From positions 2,377,261 through 2,441,260 of the forward strand of contig NZ_KB976986.1 in NCBI RefSeq assembly GCF_000399665.1: DNA of 64,000 nucleotides, written 5' to 3'. Below, one piece after another: positions 50,832-61,248 of the stretch (positions are counted from its first letter, which is position 1; the number at the start of each line of letters is the position of its first letter). The stretch is from Acinetobacter calcoaceticus ANC 3811 (GTDB lineage: Bacteria; Pseudomonadota; Gammaproteobacteria; Pseudomonadales; Moraxellaceae). A program made the position numbers and the translations under genes. A model generated the notes under the pieces. It was not told the DNA's origin, made no database searches, and saw only the letters and a program-made list of their open reading frames with translations.

Positions 50832-52172
50832 ATGCCAAAAATAAAGCCAATCAAACTTGTTATTATCATCGTCTGTATAGTCATTATCGCTCTATTAGCT
50901 TGGAAGTTTTTCAAGCCAAAACAGCAACAGCCACAATATATTACTGCCGAGGTAACGCGCGGGGATATTGAAAATAATGTACTTGCAACGGGTACACTTG
51001 ATGCAACCAAACTGATTAGTGTTGGTGCACAGGTATCTGGTCAGGTTAAAAAGATGTACGTGCAGCTTGGCGATCAGGTTAAGCAAGGTCAACTCATTGC
51101 GCAAATTGACTCGACGACCCAAGAAAATAGTTTAAAAACCTCTGATGCAAATATTAAAAATTTAGAAGCACAGCGCCTTCAACAAGTTGCTTCTTTGAAT
51201 GAAAAACAACTTGAATACCGCCGTCAGCAACAAATGTATGCGCAAGATGCAACACCACGCGCAGATTTAGAATCGGCTGAGGCAAGCTATAAAACAGCTC
51301 AAGCACAAATCAAAGCGTTAGATGCACAAATCGAATCTGCAAAAGTCACAAAATCTACGGCGCAAACCAATATTGGTTATACGCGCATTGTTGCTCCAAC
51401 AGATGGTACGGTTGTCGCAATTGTGACCGAAGAAGGTCAAACAGTAAACGCCAATCAAAGTGCGCCAACAATTGTCAAAATTGCAAAATTACAAAACATG
51501 ACGATCAAGGCACAGGTCAGTGAAGCTGACATTATGAAAGTTGAGAAAGGCCAACAGGTTTATTTCACTACTTTAGGTGAAGACACTAAGCGTTACGCAA
51601 CCTTACGTCAGATTGAACCTGCTCCAGACTCTATTTCTAGTGATTCGAACAGCACAACAAGTTCAACTACGAGTTCAGCTGTTTACTATAATGCCCTATT
51701 CGATGTGCCAAATACCGATGGTAAATTGCGTATTGATATGACTGCACAAGTTTATATCGTATTAAACTCAGCTAAAAATGCTCTACTCGTTCCGTCGTCA
51801 GCACTTAGCTCTAAACAATTTTCAGGTCAAAGAAAATCTGGTCAATCAACAAACAAAGCAAGCTCTACTCCAAGCGCGGAACGAAAACATCAAGGCAATG
51901 GAGCACGTTTAGAACGCTTAAATTTAACTGCTGAGCAAAAACAGTTAATTGAACAAGGTCAATTAACGTTAAGCGTAGTACGTATATTACAAGCCGATGG
52001 TACAACTAAACCAACTCAAATTTTGGTTGGCATTAACAACCGTGTAAATGCGCAAGTTCTTTCGGGCTTAAAACAAGGTGATCAAGTTGTGATTGCCGAT
52101 AGTGCAGATACTTCTGCTGCATCAGCTAATAGTAGTAATAACCGTCGCCGTAGTGGCCCAATGGGAATGTAA
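50832..52172 (+). CDS. macA: MacA periplasmic adaptor of macrolide efflux pump
   Basis: A 446-aa membrane fusion protein. An N-terminal TM anchor ([19 protein letters not shown]), a lipoyl-type half ([27 protein letters not shown]), a coiled-coil hairpin of about 100-190 with many Gln/Glu/Lys residues, and a beta-barrel domain follow in order. A Ser/Thr/Asn-rich loop ([14 protein letters not shown]) interrupts the barrel. It links MacB to the outer-membrane factor. macB begins 2 bp after its stop. Confidence 0.95.
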   Translation: MPKIKPIKLVIIIVCIVIIALLAWKFFKPKQQQPQYITAEVTRGDIENNVLATGTLDATKLISVGAQVSGQVKKMYVQLGDQVKQGQLIAQIDSTTQENSLKTSDANIKNLEAQRLQQVASLNEKQLEYRRQQQMYAQDATPRADLESAEASYKTAQAQIKALDAQIESAKVTKSTAQTNIGYTRIVAPTDGTVVAIVTEEGQTVNANQSAPTIVKIAKLQNMTIKAQVSEADIMKVEKGQQVYFTTLGEDTKRYATLRQIEPAPDSISSDSNSTTSSTTSSAVYYNALFDVPNTDGKLRIDMTAQVYIVLNSAKNALLVPSSALSSKQFSGQRKSGQSTNKASSTPSAERKHQGNGARLERLNLTAEQKQLIEQGQLTLSVVRILQADGTTKPTQILVGINNRVNAQVLSGLKQGDQVVIADSADTSAASANSSNNRRRSGPMGM

Positions 52173-52174
52173 GC

Positions 52175-54169
52175 ATGACAAAACAAGCTTTGCTTGAAGT
52201 CAGCAATCTAGTCCGGGAATTCCCTGCTGGCGAAAGCACGATACAAATTTTAAAAGGCATTGACCTTACCATTTATGAAGGCGAACTGGTTGCCATTGTC
52301 GGTCAGTCTGGTTCTGGTAAGTCAACACTCATGAATATTTTGGGCTGTTTAGACCGCCCTACGAGTGGTAGTTACAAAGTTAGTGGACAAGAGACCGGTA
52401 AACTCGAACCAGATCAACTCGCTCGACTACGCCGTGAATATTTTGGTTTTATTTTCCAGCGCTACCATTTACTGGGTGACTTATCTGCTGAGGGTAACGT
52501 TGAAGTTCCAGCTGTTTATGCTGGTGTTACCCCTTCTGAGCGTAAACAACGTGCAACAGCTCTACTGACCGAATTAGGGTTAGGCACTAAAACACTTAAT
52601 AGACCAAGCCAACTCTCGGGTGGTCAGCAGCAACGTGTTTCTATTGCTCGTGCCCTTATGAATGGCGGTGACGTTATCCTTGCGGATGAACCGACAGGCG
52701 CTCTCGACTCTCATAGTGGTGTTGAGGTGATGCGTATTTTGCGTGAACTCAATGCCGCAGGTCACACTATTATTTTAGTCACTCATGATATGCAAGTTGC
52801 AAAAAATGCGACGCGTATTATCGAAATTAGTGACGGAGAAATTATTAGTGACCGTCCTAATGTTCCTGATCAAGCTGCCGAATCAGGCAATTCTGATCCA
52901 GATGCCGCTCCAGCCTTGCAAGGCAAACAGAAGAAAGGCAAAAGTATTTCTGCATGGCGTTCTACTTTAGACCGTCTATCCGAAGCTTTTCAAATGGCTT
53001 TACTGTCTATGAATGCTCATCGCATGCGTACTTTTTTAACCATGCTTGGGATCATTATTGGTATTGCATCTGTTGTTACCGTGGTCGCCCTAGGTAAAGG
53101 TTCTCAGCAACAAATTTTAAGCAATATTAGCGGCCTCGGCACCAATACGATTACGGTGTTTCAGGGGAAAGGATTTGGTGATAACTCTAAAACAGCCAAT
53201 TTTAAAACATTGGTTCCTGCCGATGCAGATGCGTTAATAACTCAACCCTATGTGAGTGCAGTCAGTCCAATCGTTAGTACATCTAAAACCATTCGTTATC
53301 AACAAAATGAAGCAAACGCGACCATTAACGGTGTGAGTAACGATTATTTCGATGTAAAAGGTTTAGTCTTTAAAGATGGCCAAACTTTTGACCAACGTAG
53401 TGTGCGTGATCGTTCACAAGATGTAGTGATTGATACCAATACACAAAAACAATTCTTTAGTGATGGTACTAACCCAATTGGACAAGTGGTGTTACTTGGT
53501 AGTGTACCGGCCCGAATTATCGGAATTGTAGAACCTCAAACCAGTGGAATGGGTTCAGATGATACATTAAATGTATATATGCCTTATACCACGGTCATGA
53601 GCCGTATGTTAGGTCAAGCCCATGTCCGTAATATCGTGATTCGCATTAATGACAAATATTCAACTACAGCCGCGGAAAATGCGATTGTAAACTTATTAAC
53701 TCAGCGCCACGGTGCACAAGATATTTTCACCATGAACAGTGACAGTATCCGTCAAACCATCGAGAAAACAACCAGTACGATGACCCTTCTGGTTTCAGCA
53801 ATTGCCGTAATTTCACTGGTGGTTGGTGGTATCGGGGTGATGAATATTATGTTGGTTTCGGTGACTGAACGTACTCAAGAAATTGGCGTGCGTATGGCTG
53901 TGGGCGCGAGACAAAGTGACATTTTGCAGCAATTCCTGATTGAAGCAATTTTAGTGTGTTTAATTGGTGGTGTGCTTGGCGTCTTACTGTCGCTTGGCCT
54001 TGGACAACTTATTAATAAATTTGCTGGCGGTAACTTTAGCGTGGCTTATTCAAGCACTTCTATTATTGCAGCATTTGTCTGTTCAACACTGATTGGTGTC
54101 GTTTTTGGTTTCTTGCCTGCCAAGAATGCCGCGAAACTTGACCCTGTTGCCGCACTATCTCGAGAATAA
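52175..54169 (+). CDS. macB: MacB ABC transporter of macrolide/peptide efflux
   Basis: A 664-aa fused ABC transporter. The N-terminal ATPase has Walker [10 protein letters not shown] (residues 43-51), signature LSGGQQQR, and Walker [14 protein letters not shown] linker of about 225-265 is acidic and Lys-rich. A TM helix at about 285, a periplasmic MacB_PCD domain, and three C-terminal TM helices of the FtsX type follow. It drives extrusion of macrolides, peptides or siderophores through MacA and a TolC-like channel. It is the middle gene of macA-macB-outer-membrane factor. Confidence 0.96.
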   Translation: MTKQALLEVSNLVREFPAGESTIQILKGIDLTIYEGELVAIVGQSGSGKSTLMNILGCLDRPTSGSYKVSGQETGKLEPDQLARLRREYFGFIFQRYHLLGDLSAEGNVEVPAVYAGVTPSERKQRATALLTELGLGTKTLNRPSQLSGGQQQRVSIARALMNGGDVILADEPTGALDSHSGVEVMRILRELNAAGHTIILVTHDMQVAKNATRIIEISDGEIISDRPNVPDQAAESGNSDPDAAPALQGKQKKGKSISAWRSTLDRLSEAFQMALLSMNAHRMRTFLTMLGIIIGIASVVTVVALGKGSQQQILSNISGLGTNTITVFQGKGFGDNSKTANFKTLVPADADALITQPYVSAVSPIVSTSKTIRYQQNEANATINGVSNDYFDVKGLVFKDGQTFDQRSVRDRSQDVVIDTNTQKQFFSDGTNPIGQVVLLGSVPARIIGIVEPQTSGMGSDDTLNVYMPYTTVMSRMLGQAHVRNIVIRINDKYSTTAAENAIVNLLTQRHGAQDIFTMNSDSIRQTIEKTTSTMTLLVSAIAVISLVVGGIGVMNIMLVSVTERTQEIGVRMAVGARQSDILQQFLIEAILVCLIGGVLGVLLSLGLGQLINKFAGGNFSVAYSSTSIIAAFVCSTLIGVVFGFLPAKNAAKLDPVAALSRE

Positions 54170-54179
54170 GGAAAATTGC

Positions 54180-55586
54180 ATGTCTTTCTCTATGACTAAA
54201 CTCAGCACAGCACTTCTTCTCACGGGTTCTCTTGTAGGATGTGCAGCTGTAGTAAAAACCCCTTATGAAACACCTGTGGTACAAGTTCCGGGTAGTTTTC
54301 AGTATGATGCCACCAAAGCAAAAACCATGTCTGCCGATCAATATTCTGATCGGTGGTGGACGCTTTTTGGCGATGCACAGCTTAATCAGCTCGTAAGCAA
54401 TGTATTAGAGCGTAACAGTGATTTAGCAGTTGCCGGAATTGCATTGAAGCAAGCACGTCTACAAGCTGATCTAACTGCAAACAAACAAGGTTTACGTACC
54501 AGCTCTAGTGTTTCTACAGGACATTCTTTCGATTTAAATTCGGGAGATGATAGCTCTAAAGGTCTATCAATGAGTGCGGGTGTAAGCTATGAGCTTGACT
54601 TGTTTGGCAAGCTTGCACGCCAAACCGAAGCAAGTAAATGGGAAGCTTTAGCAACTGAACAAGATCTACAAGCCACTGGGCAAAGTTTAATTGCCACCAC
54701 TGCCAAACTCTATTGGCAACTTGGTTATTTAAATGAGCGTTATACAACTGCACAGCAAAGTCTAGCAACTTCTCAGAAGCTTTATGACTTGGTACAGATT
54801 CAATATAAAGCTGGCGCAGTTTCAGGTGTAGATCTGACTCAAGCAGAACAATCGGTACAAAGCCAGAAAGCGAGTTTAAGCCAGATTGAACAACAATTGG
54901 TTGAAACACGAACGGCTATTGCAGTGCTATTACATGAACCATTGCAACAGTTAAATATTCAAGAGCCTAAACGTTTACCACGCAATGCACTGCCGGTAAT
55001 TGGTGCGGGCTTACCCGCTGATATTTTATCGCGTCGTCCCGATTTACAAGCCTCTGAGCTTCGTTTGAAAAAAGCACTCGCGACTAAAGATGCTACTAAG
55101 GCGAGCTACTATCCATCGATTAGCTTAACCAGTAGTTTGGGCTCAAGCAGTACATCGTTGACAGAACTGTTACGTAACCCTGCCCTGACGCTTGGTGCAA
55201 GTTTAAGCTTACCATTTTTGCAATATAACGATATGAAGAAGGATATCGCGATTAGCAATCTGGATTATGAAAAAGCGATTATTCAATATCGTCAAACGCT
55301 TTATCAGGCTTTTGCTGACGTAGAAAATGCTTTATCGAGTCGTACCGAACTCGATAAACAAGTAGCACTACAAGAACGTAATGTTGAACTTGCAGAAAAA
55401 ACTGAACGTTTAACTGAAGTCCGTTACCGCTATGGCGCTGTTGCATTAAAGACGCTTCTTGATGCTCAACAAACCACACGTACTGCACGGTTAAGTCTTG
55501 TTGAAACCAAGCAAAGCCAATACAACGCTTATGTCACCCTCATGCAAGCTTTAGGTGGTTCACCTGTAAAAGAACTTCCTCAATAA
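54180..55586 (+). CDS. TolC/OprM-like outer-membrane efflux lipoprotein
   Basis: A 468-aa RND/ABC outer-membrane factor of the NodT/OprM type: lipobox LVGC near residue 21, two OEP repeats with long coiled-coil helices, GLPADILSRRPDLQASELRLKKALATKDATKASYYPSISLTSSLG (the family signature) and a final QALGGSPVKELPQ. It supplies the channel for MacAB, encoded directly upstream. The ATG at 54180 has AAGGA seven to eight bases before it; the frame opens earlier inside macB but that is not needed. Confidence 0.92.
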   Translation: MSFSMTKLSTALLLTGSLVGCAAVVKTPYETPVVQVPGSFQYDATKAKTMSADQYSDRWWTLFGDAQLNQLVSNVLERNSDLAVAGIALKQARLQADLTANKQGLRTSSSVSTGHSFDLNSGDDSSKGLSMSAGVSYELDLFGKLARQTEASKWEALATEQDLQATGQSLIATTAKLYWQLGYLNERYTTAQQSLATSQKLYDLVQIQYKAGAVSGVDLTQAEQSVQSQKASLSQIEQQLVETRTAIAVLLHEPLQQLNIQEPKRLPRNALPVIGAGLPADILSRRPDLQASELRLKKALATKDATKASYYPSISLTSSLGSSSTSLTELLRNPALTLGASLSLPFLQYNDMKKDIAISNLDYEKAIIQYRQTLYQAFADVENALSSRTELDKQVALQERNVELAEKTERLTEVRYRYGAVALKTLLDAQQTTRTARLSLVETKQSQYNAYVTLMQALGGSPVKELPQ

Positions 55587-55598
55587 CTTGCACCAATT

Positions 55599-55632
55599 AA
55601 AAAAGCCGTAGTCCTTCAACTACGGCTTTTTT
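55599..55632. terminator. Bidirectional terminator between efflux operon and fabI
   Basis: AAAAAAGCCGTAGT and ACTACGGCTTTTTT pair around CCTTCA, with A and T tracts at both ends. Confidence 0.9.
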
Positions 55633-55654
55633 ATGGCTGAATAAATTTTAAAAC

Positions 55655-56458
55655 TTATTCATCATCCATCATAGATTGGCTCATACCTACAGTATTGAAA
55701 CCAGCATCTACATATAGAATTTCACCAGTAATACCTGAAGCCCATGGCGAACAAAGGAATAATGCTGCATTACCCACTTCGTCAATGGTCACATTACGTT
55801 TTAACGGAGCAACTTTTTCATTAGCATCTAACATCTTACGAAAAGATTTGATACCAGAAGCAGCCAATGTACGAATTGGACCTGCAGAAATCGCGTTCAC
55901 ACGAATACCGTCAACACCCAAGCTTGATGCCAAGTAGCGAACACCCGCTTCTAAAGAAGCTTTTGCCATGCCCATAACGTTATAGTTAGGCATAACGCGC
56001 TCAGAACCTTGGTAAGTCAAAGTCAATAAACAACCTTGGCGAGCTTGTAACAATGGTTTTGCAGCGCGAGCCATCGCAATAAAGCTGTATGCGCTGATGT
56101 CATGAGCAACTTTAAAACCATCACGGTCAGTCACGTCAGTAAAGTCACCATCAAGCGTATGTGCAGGAGCAAAGCCAATAGAGTGAACTACGCCATCAAG
56201 ACCGTCCCAATGTTTTGCAAGTTCTGCAAATGCATTGTCAATTTCACTATCAACTGCTACATCACATGGAAACACAAGCTTAGAACCGAATTGCTCAGCA
56301 AAGTCATCCACACGTTTTTTTAATTTTTCGTTTGGATAAGTAAACGCAAGCTCTGCACCTTCGCGGTGTAATGCTTGGGCAATACCAAAAGCAATTGATA
56401 ATTTACTAGCAACGCCTGCAATCAAAAAGCGTTTACCTGCTAAAAGTCCTTGTGTCAT
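55655..56458 (-). CDS. fabI: Enoyl-[acyl-carrier-protein] reductase (NADH) FabI
   Basis: A 267-aa FabI that catalyses the last step of each fatty-acid elongation cycle. Catalytic Tyr149, Tyr159 and Lys166 lie in [35 protein letters not shown] binds NADH. Gly95 in HSIGFAP corresponds to E. coli Gly93, the residue altered in triclosan-resistant mutants, and is wild-type here. The ATG at 56458 opens [10 protein letters not shown] as in homologues; the frame extends 21 codons upstream but is not needed. Confidence 0.96.
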   Translation of the reverse strand: MTQGLLAGKRFLIAGVASKLSIAFGIAQALHREGAELAFTYPNEKLKKRVDDFAEQFGSKLVFPCDVAVDSEIDNAFAELAKHWDGLDGVVHSIGFAPAHTLDGDFTDVTDRDGFKVAHDISAYSFIAMARAAKPLLQARQGCLLTLTYQGSERVMPNYNVMGMAKASLEAGVRYLASSLGVDGIRVNAISAGPIRTLAASGIKSFRKMLDANEKVAPLKRNVTIDEVGNAALFLCSPWASGITGEILYVDAGFNTVGMSQSMMDDE

Positions 56459-56549
56459 GCCGATCTCACTCAAAACAATTTCAAGCATAATGCCAATATT
56501 CAACGTTTTTCGAAATTGCATAATGCATCTTTTTTCAAAAATCGCACGA

Positions 56550-56577
56550 AAAAAAATCGCTCCTCATAAGGAGCGAC
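56550..56577 (-). terminator. Terminator of the YccA-like gene
   Basis: TCGCTCCT and AGGAGCGA arms around CATA, with eight A residues on the plus strand giving the U tract. It lies just after the BI-1/YccA gene and before fabI. Confidence 0.88.
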
Positions 56578-56595
56578 TTCTAGGTGAACACAATC

Positions 56596-57327
56596 TTAGT
56601 CGTCAGATAACAAACCAATCAAACGTAAAAATGAGATATACATCCAAACTAAAGTTGAGAGTAATGCAATTCCACACAGCCACTCCATAAACTTTGGAGC
56701 ACCGTAAGCTGCGTTGGTTTCAATTAAATCAAAATCTAAAATCAGGTTAAGTGATGCAATCACAGCAATAAATGCAGCAAAGCCAATGCCTAACCAGTTA
56801 CTTTCAAAAATATAAGGAATGCTTGAACCAAACGCTAAACGCATGATCATCTGCACAATAAATACAAGAAAAATAGCCAGAGATGCAGAAATCACAACTG
56901 ACTTAAATTTTTCAGTTGCACGTACAATCTTGAATTTATAGAGACCAAACATGACTAATGTTGTCACGAAAGTGGCAAGTAAGGCCTGTAACGGTACACC
57001 TGGGTATTTCATTTGAAAAGTAAAAGAAATACCACCTAAAAATGCGCCTTCAAAAAGTGCATAAGGAATTGCCAAGGTCGGTGCAGTGGTTGGTTTAAAT
57101 GTGGCAATCAAAGCTAAAACCAATCCACCAATTGCACCAACAATTGAAGCGGCGTAAGCAATACCAACATTTGCAGTAAAAGCTGCGTATAAAAATAAAG
57201 CAATGCCCACAGTCGCTGCAATGACTGTCAGCATAATAGATTTTTGAATCGCACCTTGCACAGTCATCGGTTGACTATAGTCACTGACCGTTTCAACACG
57301 GGTCAGTATCGGGTTATTACTTTGCAT
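56596..57327 (-). CDS. Bax inhibitor-1/YccA family membrane protein
   Basis: A 243-aa protein with seven predicted TM helices and a conserved C-terminal half (FLGGISFTFQMKYPG; LDFDLIETNAAYGAPKFMEWLCGIALLSTLVWMYISFLRLI). Family members act as pH-sensitive calcium leak channels or interact with the protease FtsH (YccA). The polar 26-residue N-terminus is cytosolic. It is transcribed alone between fabI and orn, with its own terminator. Confidence 0.9.
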   Translation of the reverse strand: MQSNNPILTRVETVSDYSQPMTVQGAIQKSIMLTVIAATVGIALFLYAAFTANVGIAYAASIVGAIGGLVLALIATFKPTTAPTLAIPYALFEGAFLGGISFTFQMKYPGVPLQALLATFVTTLVMFGLYKFKIVRATEKFKSVVISASLAIFLVFIVQMIMRLAFGSSIPYIFESNWLGIGFAAFIAVIASLNLILDFDLIETNAAYGAPKFMEWLCGIALLSTLVWMYISFLRLIGLLSDD

Positions 57328-57438
57328 AAATGCTCTCTTTTTATAATAAAAAATTTAAAACATCATTTTAAGCAAAATGAATATGAAAGCCAAATCAAGC
57401 GATCGGCATTATTGTAACAATCCCCTTTAAACAATAAA

Positions 57439-57460
57439 AAAGGAGGCAATAGCCCCCTTT
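57439..57460 (-). terminator. Terminator of orn
   Basis: AAAGGAGGC and GCCCCCTTT pair with one mismatch around AATA. On the minus strand a T run follows. Confidence 0.7.
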
Positions 57461-57481
57461 CATATCACGCGGGCAAAATTA

Positions 57482-58048
57482 TTAATCTTTACCGTCAGTG
57501 TTCATGATAAAGAAATATTCACGGTAGTATTTCAACTCAGAAATCGAGTCACGAATATCATCCATTGCCAAATGCGATGCATTCTTTTTCAGACCGCTCA
57601 TGATTTCAGGGCGCCAGCGTTTTGAGAGTTCTTTTACCGTAGATACATCAAGATTACGATAGTGGAAATACTGCTCTAGTTCAGGCATAAGACGATGTAA
57701 GAAACGGCGATCCTGACAGATCGAGTTACCGCACATCGGTGAAACTTTTGGATTAACCCATTTTTTTAGGAATTCTAAAGTCTGTAACTCAGCATCACGA
57801 GCGGTTAATTTGCTGCGACGAACTCGTTCAACCAACCCAGATTGCCCATGTTGGCGAGTATTCCACTCATCCATTGCATTTAAAATACGGTCAGGCTGAT
57901 GAACGGCTAAAACCGGACCTTCGGCAAGTACATTTAAATGATCATCTGTAATAATTGTTGCGATTTCAATAATTTGGTCATTATCGGTATCTAAACCGGT
58001 CATTTCCAGATCAATCCAAATTAATCGTGTATTTAAAGTACTGCTCAT
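57482..58048 (-). CDS. orn: Oligoribonuclease
   Basis: A DEDDh 3'-5' exoribonuclease that removes 2-5 nt RNAs and pGpG. The 188-aa protein has Asp13 and Glu15 in [23 protein letters not shown], and the final [11 protein letters not shown] with the catalytic His and Asp. The ATG at 58048 opens [15 protein letters not shown] as expected; the frame upstream is spurious. It diverges from rsgA, a pairing conserved in many gammaproteobacteria. pGpG clearance links it to the c-di-GMP enzyme at 39863. Confidence 0.96.
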   Translation of the reverse strand: MSSTLNTRLIWIDLEMTGLDTDNDQIIEIATIITDDHLNVLAEGPVLAVHQPDRILNAMDEWNTRQHGQSGLVERVRRSKLTARDAELQTLEFLKKWVNPKVSPMCGNSICQDRRFLHRLMPELEQYFHYRNLDVSTVKELSKRWRPEIMSGLKKNASHLAMDDIRDSISELKYYREYFFIMNTDGKD

Positions 58049-58172
58049 GTATGTACGTTCTAAATGCCGTAAAAACATCAATAGTAGCAAATTTCTTGCA
58101 TCTGCGCTGTAATTCTATAGCCGCTTCATGCTATTTTTGCCATCTTCAAACAGTGGTTTTTTTGGGATATGA

Positions 58173-59234
58173 ATGGCTTTAATTCGTAAGCGTCGTTTAA
58201 CTGAACAACAGCAACGTCGTATTGAAAAACAGCACAAAACTCGCCAAGAAGAGGCAGATACTTCACAAGATCTGGACGGACTCGTTGTACAACATTATGG
58301 CCGCCAACTCGAAGTACAGGCACTCTCCGTACCTGAGCATCACCCAGAAAAACCTCAAGTTGCCGAAGGAGAGCCAGAACCTTTCTGGAAACCTATCGAG
58401 CTCAAAAGCGTATGGCGCTGTCATACTCGAACAAACCTTGAGTTACTTGTGACTGGTGACCGAGTTAAATGGCAAGCTGACCCAAACACGGGTTTAGGCA
58501 TTATTACTGCTATTCATCCACGCAACTCGTTGCTTACCCGCCCAGACCGTTATCACAAGGTTAAACCAGTTGCAGCAAATATCAGTTTGATTGTAATTGT
58601 ATTTTCTCCCCTTCCTGAGCCAGCTCCGACATTAATCGACCGTTATTTAGTAGCTTGTGCAGACGCTAACATTCCCGCACTTTTAGTCTTAAATAAATCG
58701 GATTTGCTCACTGAAAATGACCCAATTCTTACCCTATTAGAAGAATATAAAACTTTGGGTTATGAGGTGATGATTTGTCAGTCTAAACAGGGAGATATCT
58801 CTGTTTTATCTGAACGTTTAGATGGTGAAACAGTAGCTTTCGTTGGACAATCGGGTGTAGGAAAAAGCTCTTTAATTAATGTGCTTATTCCAGATGCAGA
58901 GCAGAAAACAAATATTATTTCTGAAAACTCTGCCCTCGGTCAGCACACAACAACATCTACACGTTTAATGAATTTCGGTAAAAATGGTGCGTTAATCGAT
59001 TCACCGGGAATTCGTGAGTTTGGACTTTGGCATCTTGATTTAGAAAAAATTCGTATGGGCTTTCCAGAAATTGAAGCACATTTGGGTTCTTGCCAATTCC
59101 GTAATTGTACCCATACTCATGAAAAGAACTGTGGGTTAAAACACGCTGTAGAATCTGGTGAAATTTTACCACGGCGCCTAGATAGCTTTTTGCGTTTAAA
59201 TGATGAGATTCAAGAAGCACAGCAAAAAAACTAA
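58173..59234 (+). CDS. rsgA: Small ribosomal subunit biogenesis GTPase RsgA
   Basis: A circularly permuted GTPase of 353 aa that matures 30S subunits. An OB domain comes first, then G4 NKSD, G1 GQSGVGKSS, G2 region HTTTSTRL, G3 DSPGIREFG, and a C-terminal zinc site with Cys/His residues in CQFRNCTHTHEKNC. The N-terminal 60 residues are basic and charged (RKRRLTEQQQRRIEKQ), which is usual for this family in gammaproteobacteria. The ATG at 58173 follows GGGATATGA. Confidence 0.96.
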   Translation: MALIRKRRLTEQQQRRIEKQHKTRQEEADTSQDLDGLVVQHYGRQLEVQALSVPEHHPEKPQVAEGEPEPFWKPIELKSVWRCHTRTNLELLVTGDRVKWQADPNTGLGIITAIHPRNSLLTRPDRYHKVKPVAANISLIVIVFSPLPEPAPTLIDRYLVACADANIPALLVLNKSDLLTENDPILTLLEEYKTLGYEVMICQSKQGDISVLSERLDGETVAFVGQSGVGKSSLINVLIPDAEQKTNIISENSALGQHTTTSTRLMNFGKNGALIDSPGIREFGLWHLDLEKIRMGFPEIEAHLGSCQFRNCTHTHEKNCGLKHAVESGEILPRRLDSFLRLNDEIQEAQQKN

Positions 59235-59332
59235 TTTTCTGTCCGCTTTGCCCTTGAAGTGGTGATTTTGATCACCATCTATATACGCTATACTCTAGGT
59301 CAATTTTGTTTTTAATTTTTTTTAGGTGACTT

Positions 59333-59749
59333 GTGGAACGCTGGTTAGAGTTTATGGGGAATCACCCCATTTTGTTTGGTACGCTCGGAGTCTTGGTCGT
59401 GTTGTTCTTCATTTTCGAAGGTCAACGTAACGGTCGTAAAATTTCACCACAGTCGCTTGGTATTTTAGTGAAAGCAAAAAATGCCATACTCATCGACTTG
59501 CGCGATAGTAAAGATTTCCGTGAAGGTCATATTAGTGGCAGCCGCAATATTCCTTTCAGCCAAATTGCAAGTCATGCTGATGAATTAAAAGCAAGTGAGC
59601 GTCCATTAGTATTTATTTGCAACCTCGGGCAAGTTGCTGGTAGTGCTTTGCAAAAAGTTGCTCACCATGACAGCTATCGTCTTGATGGTGGTATTAGTAA
59701 CTGGAAAGCACAAGGCTTACCTCTTGTTAAAAGCAAACCAAAAGCTTAA
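59333..59749 (+). CDS. Rhodanese-like membrane protein (YibN-type)
   Basis: A 138-aa protein. The N-terminal TM helix (PILFGTLGVLVVLFFIFEG) anchors it, and the rhodanese domain carries the CNLGQVAG loop with the candidate active-site Cys and LDGGISNWKAQGLP at the end. The start is GTG, with AGGTGACTT before it. It heads the yibN-grxC-secB run, whose order is the same in E. coli. It may take part in sulfur transfer or in membrane protein insertion, as reported for E. coli YibN. The partner is not shown here. Confidence 0.9.
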   Translation: MERWLEFMGNHPILFGTLGVLVVLFFIFEGQRNGRKISPQSLGILVKAKNAILIDLRDSKDFREGHISGSRNIPFSQIASHADELKASERPLVFICNLGQVAGSALQKVAHHDSYRLDGGISNWKAQGLPLVKSKPKA

Positions 59750-59760
59750 GGAGAATTATT

Positions 59761-60018
59761 ATGACTGCAAATGTCATTGTTTACTCAACTTCTGTATGCC
59801 CGTATTGCGTTCGTGCTAAACAGTTACTTGAGCGTAAAGGTGTTGCTTACAAAGAAGTAAATCTTTCTGTTGAAGCACCAGAAGTACGTGTTGAATTAAT
59901 GCAACGTACTAATCACCGTACTGTCCCACAAATTTTTATTAACGATCAGTTTATTGGCGGTTTTGACCAACTTTACGCTTTAGAGCGTGAAGGTAAACTT
60001 GACGAATTATTGGCTTAA
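59761..60018 (+). CDS. grxC: Glutaredoxin 3
   Basis: An 85-aa glutaredoxin with the CPYC active site (Cys13, Cys16), TVPQIFINDQFIGGFDQL (cis-Pro loop and GSH-binding GG), and the usual length. It reduces protein disulfides and mixed disulfides with glutathione. It starts 11 bp after the rhodanese gene and precedes secB by 27 bp. Confidence 0.95.
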   Translation: MTANVIVYSTSVCPYCVRAKQLLERKGVAYKEVNLSVEAPEVRVELMQRTNHRTVPQIFINDQFIGGFDQLYALEREGKLDELLA

Positions 60019-60045
60019 CATCGCATCCATATTAAGGAAAAAACA

Positions 60046-60498
60046 ATGAGCGAAGAACAACAAGTTCAACCACAATTAGCTTTAGAGCGTATTTATACAA
60101 AAGATATTTCTTTTGAGGTTCCTGGGGCGCAGGTTTTTACTAAACAATGGCAACCTGAACTCAATATCAATCTTTCTTCTGCTGCAGAAAAAATTGATCC
60201 AACTCATTTTGAAGTTTCTTTAAAAGTTGTGGTGCAAGCCGATAACGACAACGAAACAGCGTTCATTGTAGATATCACTCAATCAGGTATTTTCTTGATT
60301 GATAACGTTGAAGAAGATCGCTTACCGTATATTTTAGGCGCTTATTGCCCAAATATTTTGTTCCCGTTCTTACGTGAAGCGGTAAATGATTTAGTGACTA
60401 AAGGTAGCTTCCCACAGTTACTTCTTACTCCAATCAACTTTGATGCAGAGTTCGAAGCGAATATGCAACGTGCTCAAGCTGTTGAAGGTCAAGCTTAA
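60046..60498 (+). CDS. secB: Protein-export chaperone SecB
   Basis: A 150-aa tetrameric chaperone that keeps presecretory proteins unfolded and hands them to Sec[43 protein letters not shown] and [33 protein letters not shown] are the family signatures. It closes the yibN-grxC-secB operon and is followed by a strong terminator. Confidence 0.97.
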   Translation: MSEEQQVQPQLALERIYTKDISFEVPGAQVFTKQWQPELNINLSSAAEKIDPTHFEVSLKVVVQADNDNETAFIVDITQSGIFLIDNVEEDRLPYILGAYCPNILFPFLREAVNDLVTKGSFPQLLLTPINFDAEFEANMQRAQAVEGQA

Positions 60499-60520
60499 TT
60501 TTATAGCTTGCTTTAAACTA

Positions 60521-60547
60521 AAAAAACCGCGTAATTCGCGGTTTTTT
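60521..60547. terminator. Terminator between secB and PPTase gene
   Basis: AAAAAACCGCG and CGCGGTTTTTT arms around TAATT, with A and T tracts at both ends, so it works in both directions. Confidence 0.9.
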
Positions 60548-60555
60548 TATATGTG

Positions 60556-61224
60556 CTATTTGGCGGACTCACCATCAAGTGAATGAAGCTGAATAGTAGG
60601 AAACTGAAAACCACGGCAAGATAATTCTGAGCGCCATGCCACTGTTAGCATCATATTGCCTACAACGAAGTTTTGATAAGCAAATGTCCCAATAAGTGCA
60701 TGAGAACATATTCCGCCACGGTCTGTAGGATGTGCTTGGGTATTTAAAGTATTTAAATCTAGGCGGATGCCGAGACCTGAAGCTTTTAGAACAGCCTCTT
60801 TAGTTGTCCAGACTTTAAACCAATATTCTCTGTCTTGTTCTAGACTTTGCCATGTTGCATATTCATCGGGATGAAATGCATGCTGAGCTAATGCTTCCAA
60901 ACGTACTTTACGATCTAGGTCTTCAACGTCTACGCCTATATCTTTAACCTGCTGACTCATCGCTAAAGCATAATATTGTTGGCTATGAGAGTGATTAAAA
61001 TCGAAATCGTGATTCAATAAATATGGTTTGCCCTGCTCATGCTTTGCAAACGCTAAATCCGTTATTGTAATTTGTAATTTCTGTGCTATCAGCTCATTTC
61101 TAATATTATGTATTTGCTGTTTTTTATAATGATTAAATGTGCGAAAGTCTGGGAAATCTTGTTTAGATTTTAAAAGAAGCTGGGACAATGTCTGTGTATA
61201 GACTTCAATATTACGTTTAGACAT
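60556..61224 (-). CDS. 4'-phosphopantetheinyl transferase (Sfp type)
   Basis: A 222-aa Sfp-family enzyme that loads the phosphopantetheine arm from CoA onto acyl or peptidyl carrier proteins. The Mg2+/CoA motifs GVDVEDLDRK and FKVWTTKEAVLKASGLG are intact. It is the last visible gene of a minus-strand set with a ketosynthase, ketoreductase and dehydratase, so its target is probably the ACP of that cluster. It sits 24 bp after the small secreted-protein gene. Confidence 0.9.
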   Translation of the reverse strand: MSKRNIEVYTQTLSQLLLKSKQDFPDFRTFNHYKKQQIHNIRNELIAQKLQITITDLAFAKHEQGKPYLLNHDFDFNHSHSQQYYALAMSQQVKDIGVDVEDLDRKVRLEALAQHAFHPDEYATWQSLEQDREYWFKVWTTKEAVLKASGLGIRLDLNTLNTQAHPTDRGGICSHALIGTFAYQNFVVGNMMLTVAWRSELSCRGFQFPTIQLHSLDGESAK

Positions 61225-61248
61225 TATCCCGACCTTATTTAAAATTAA

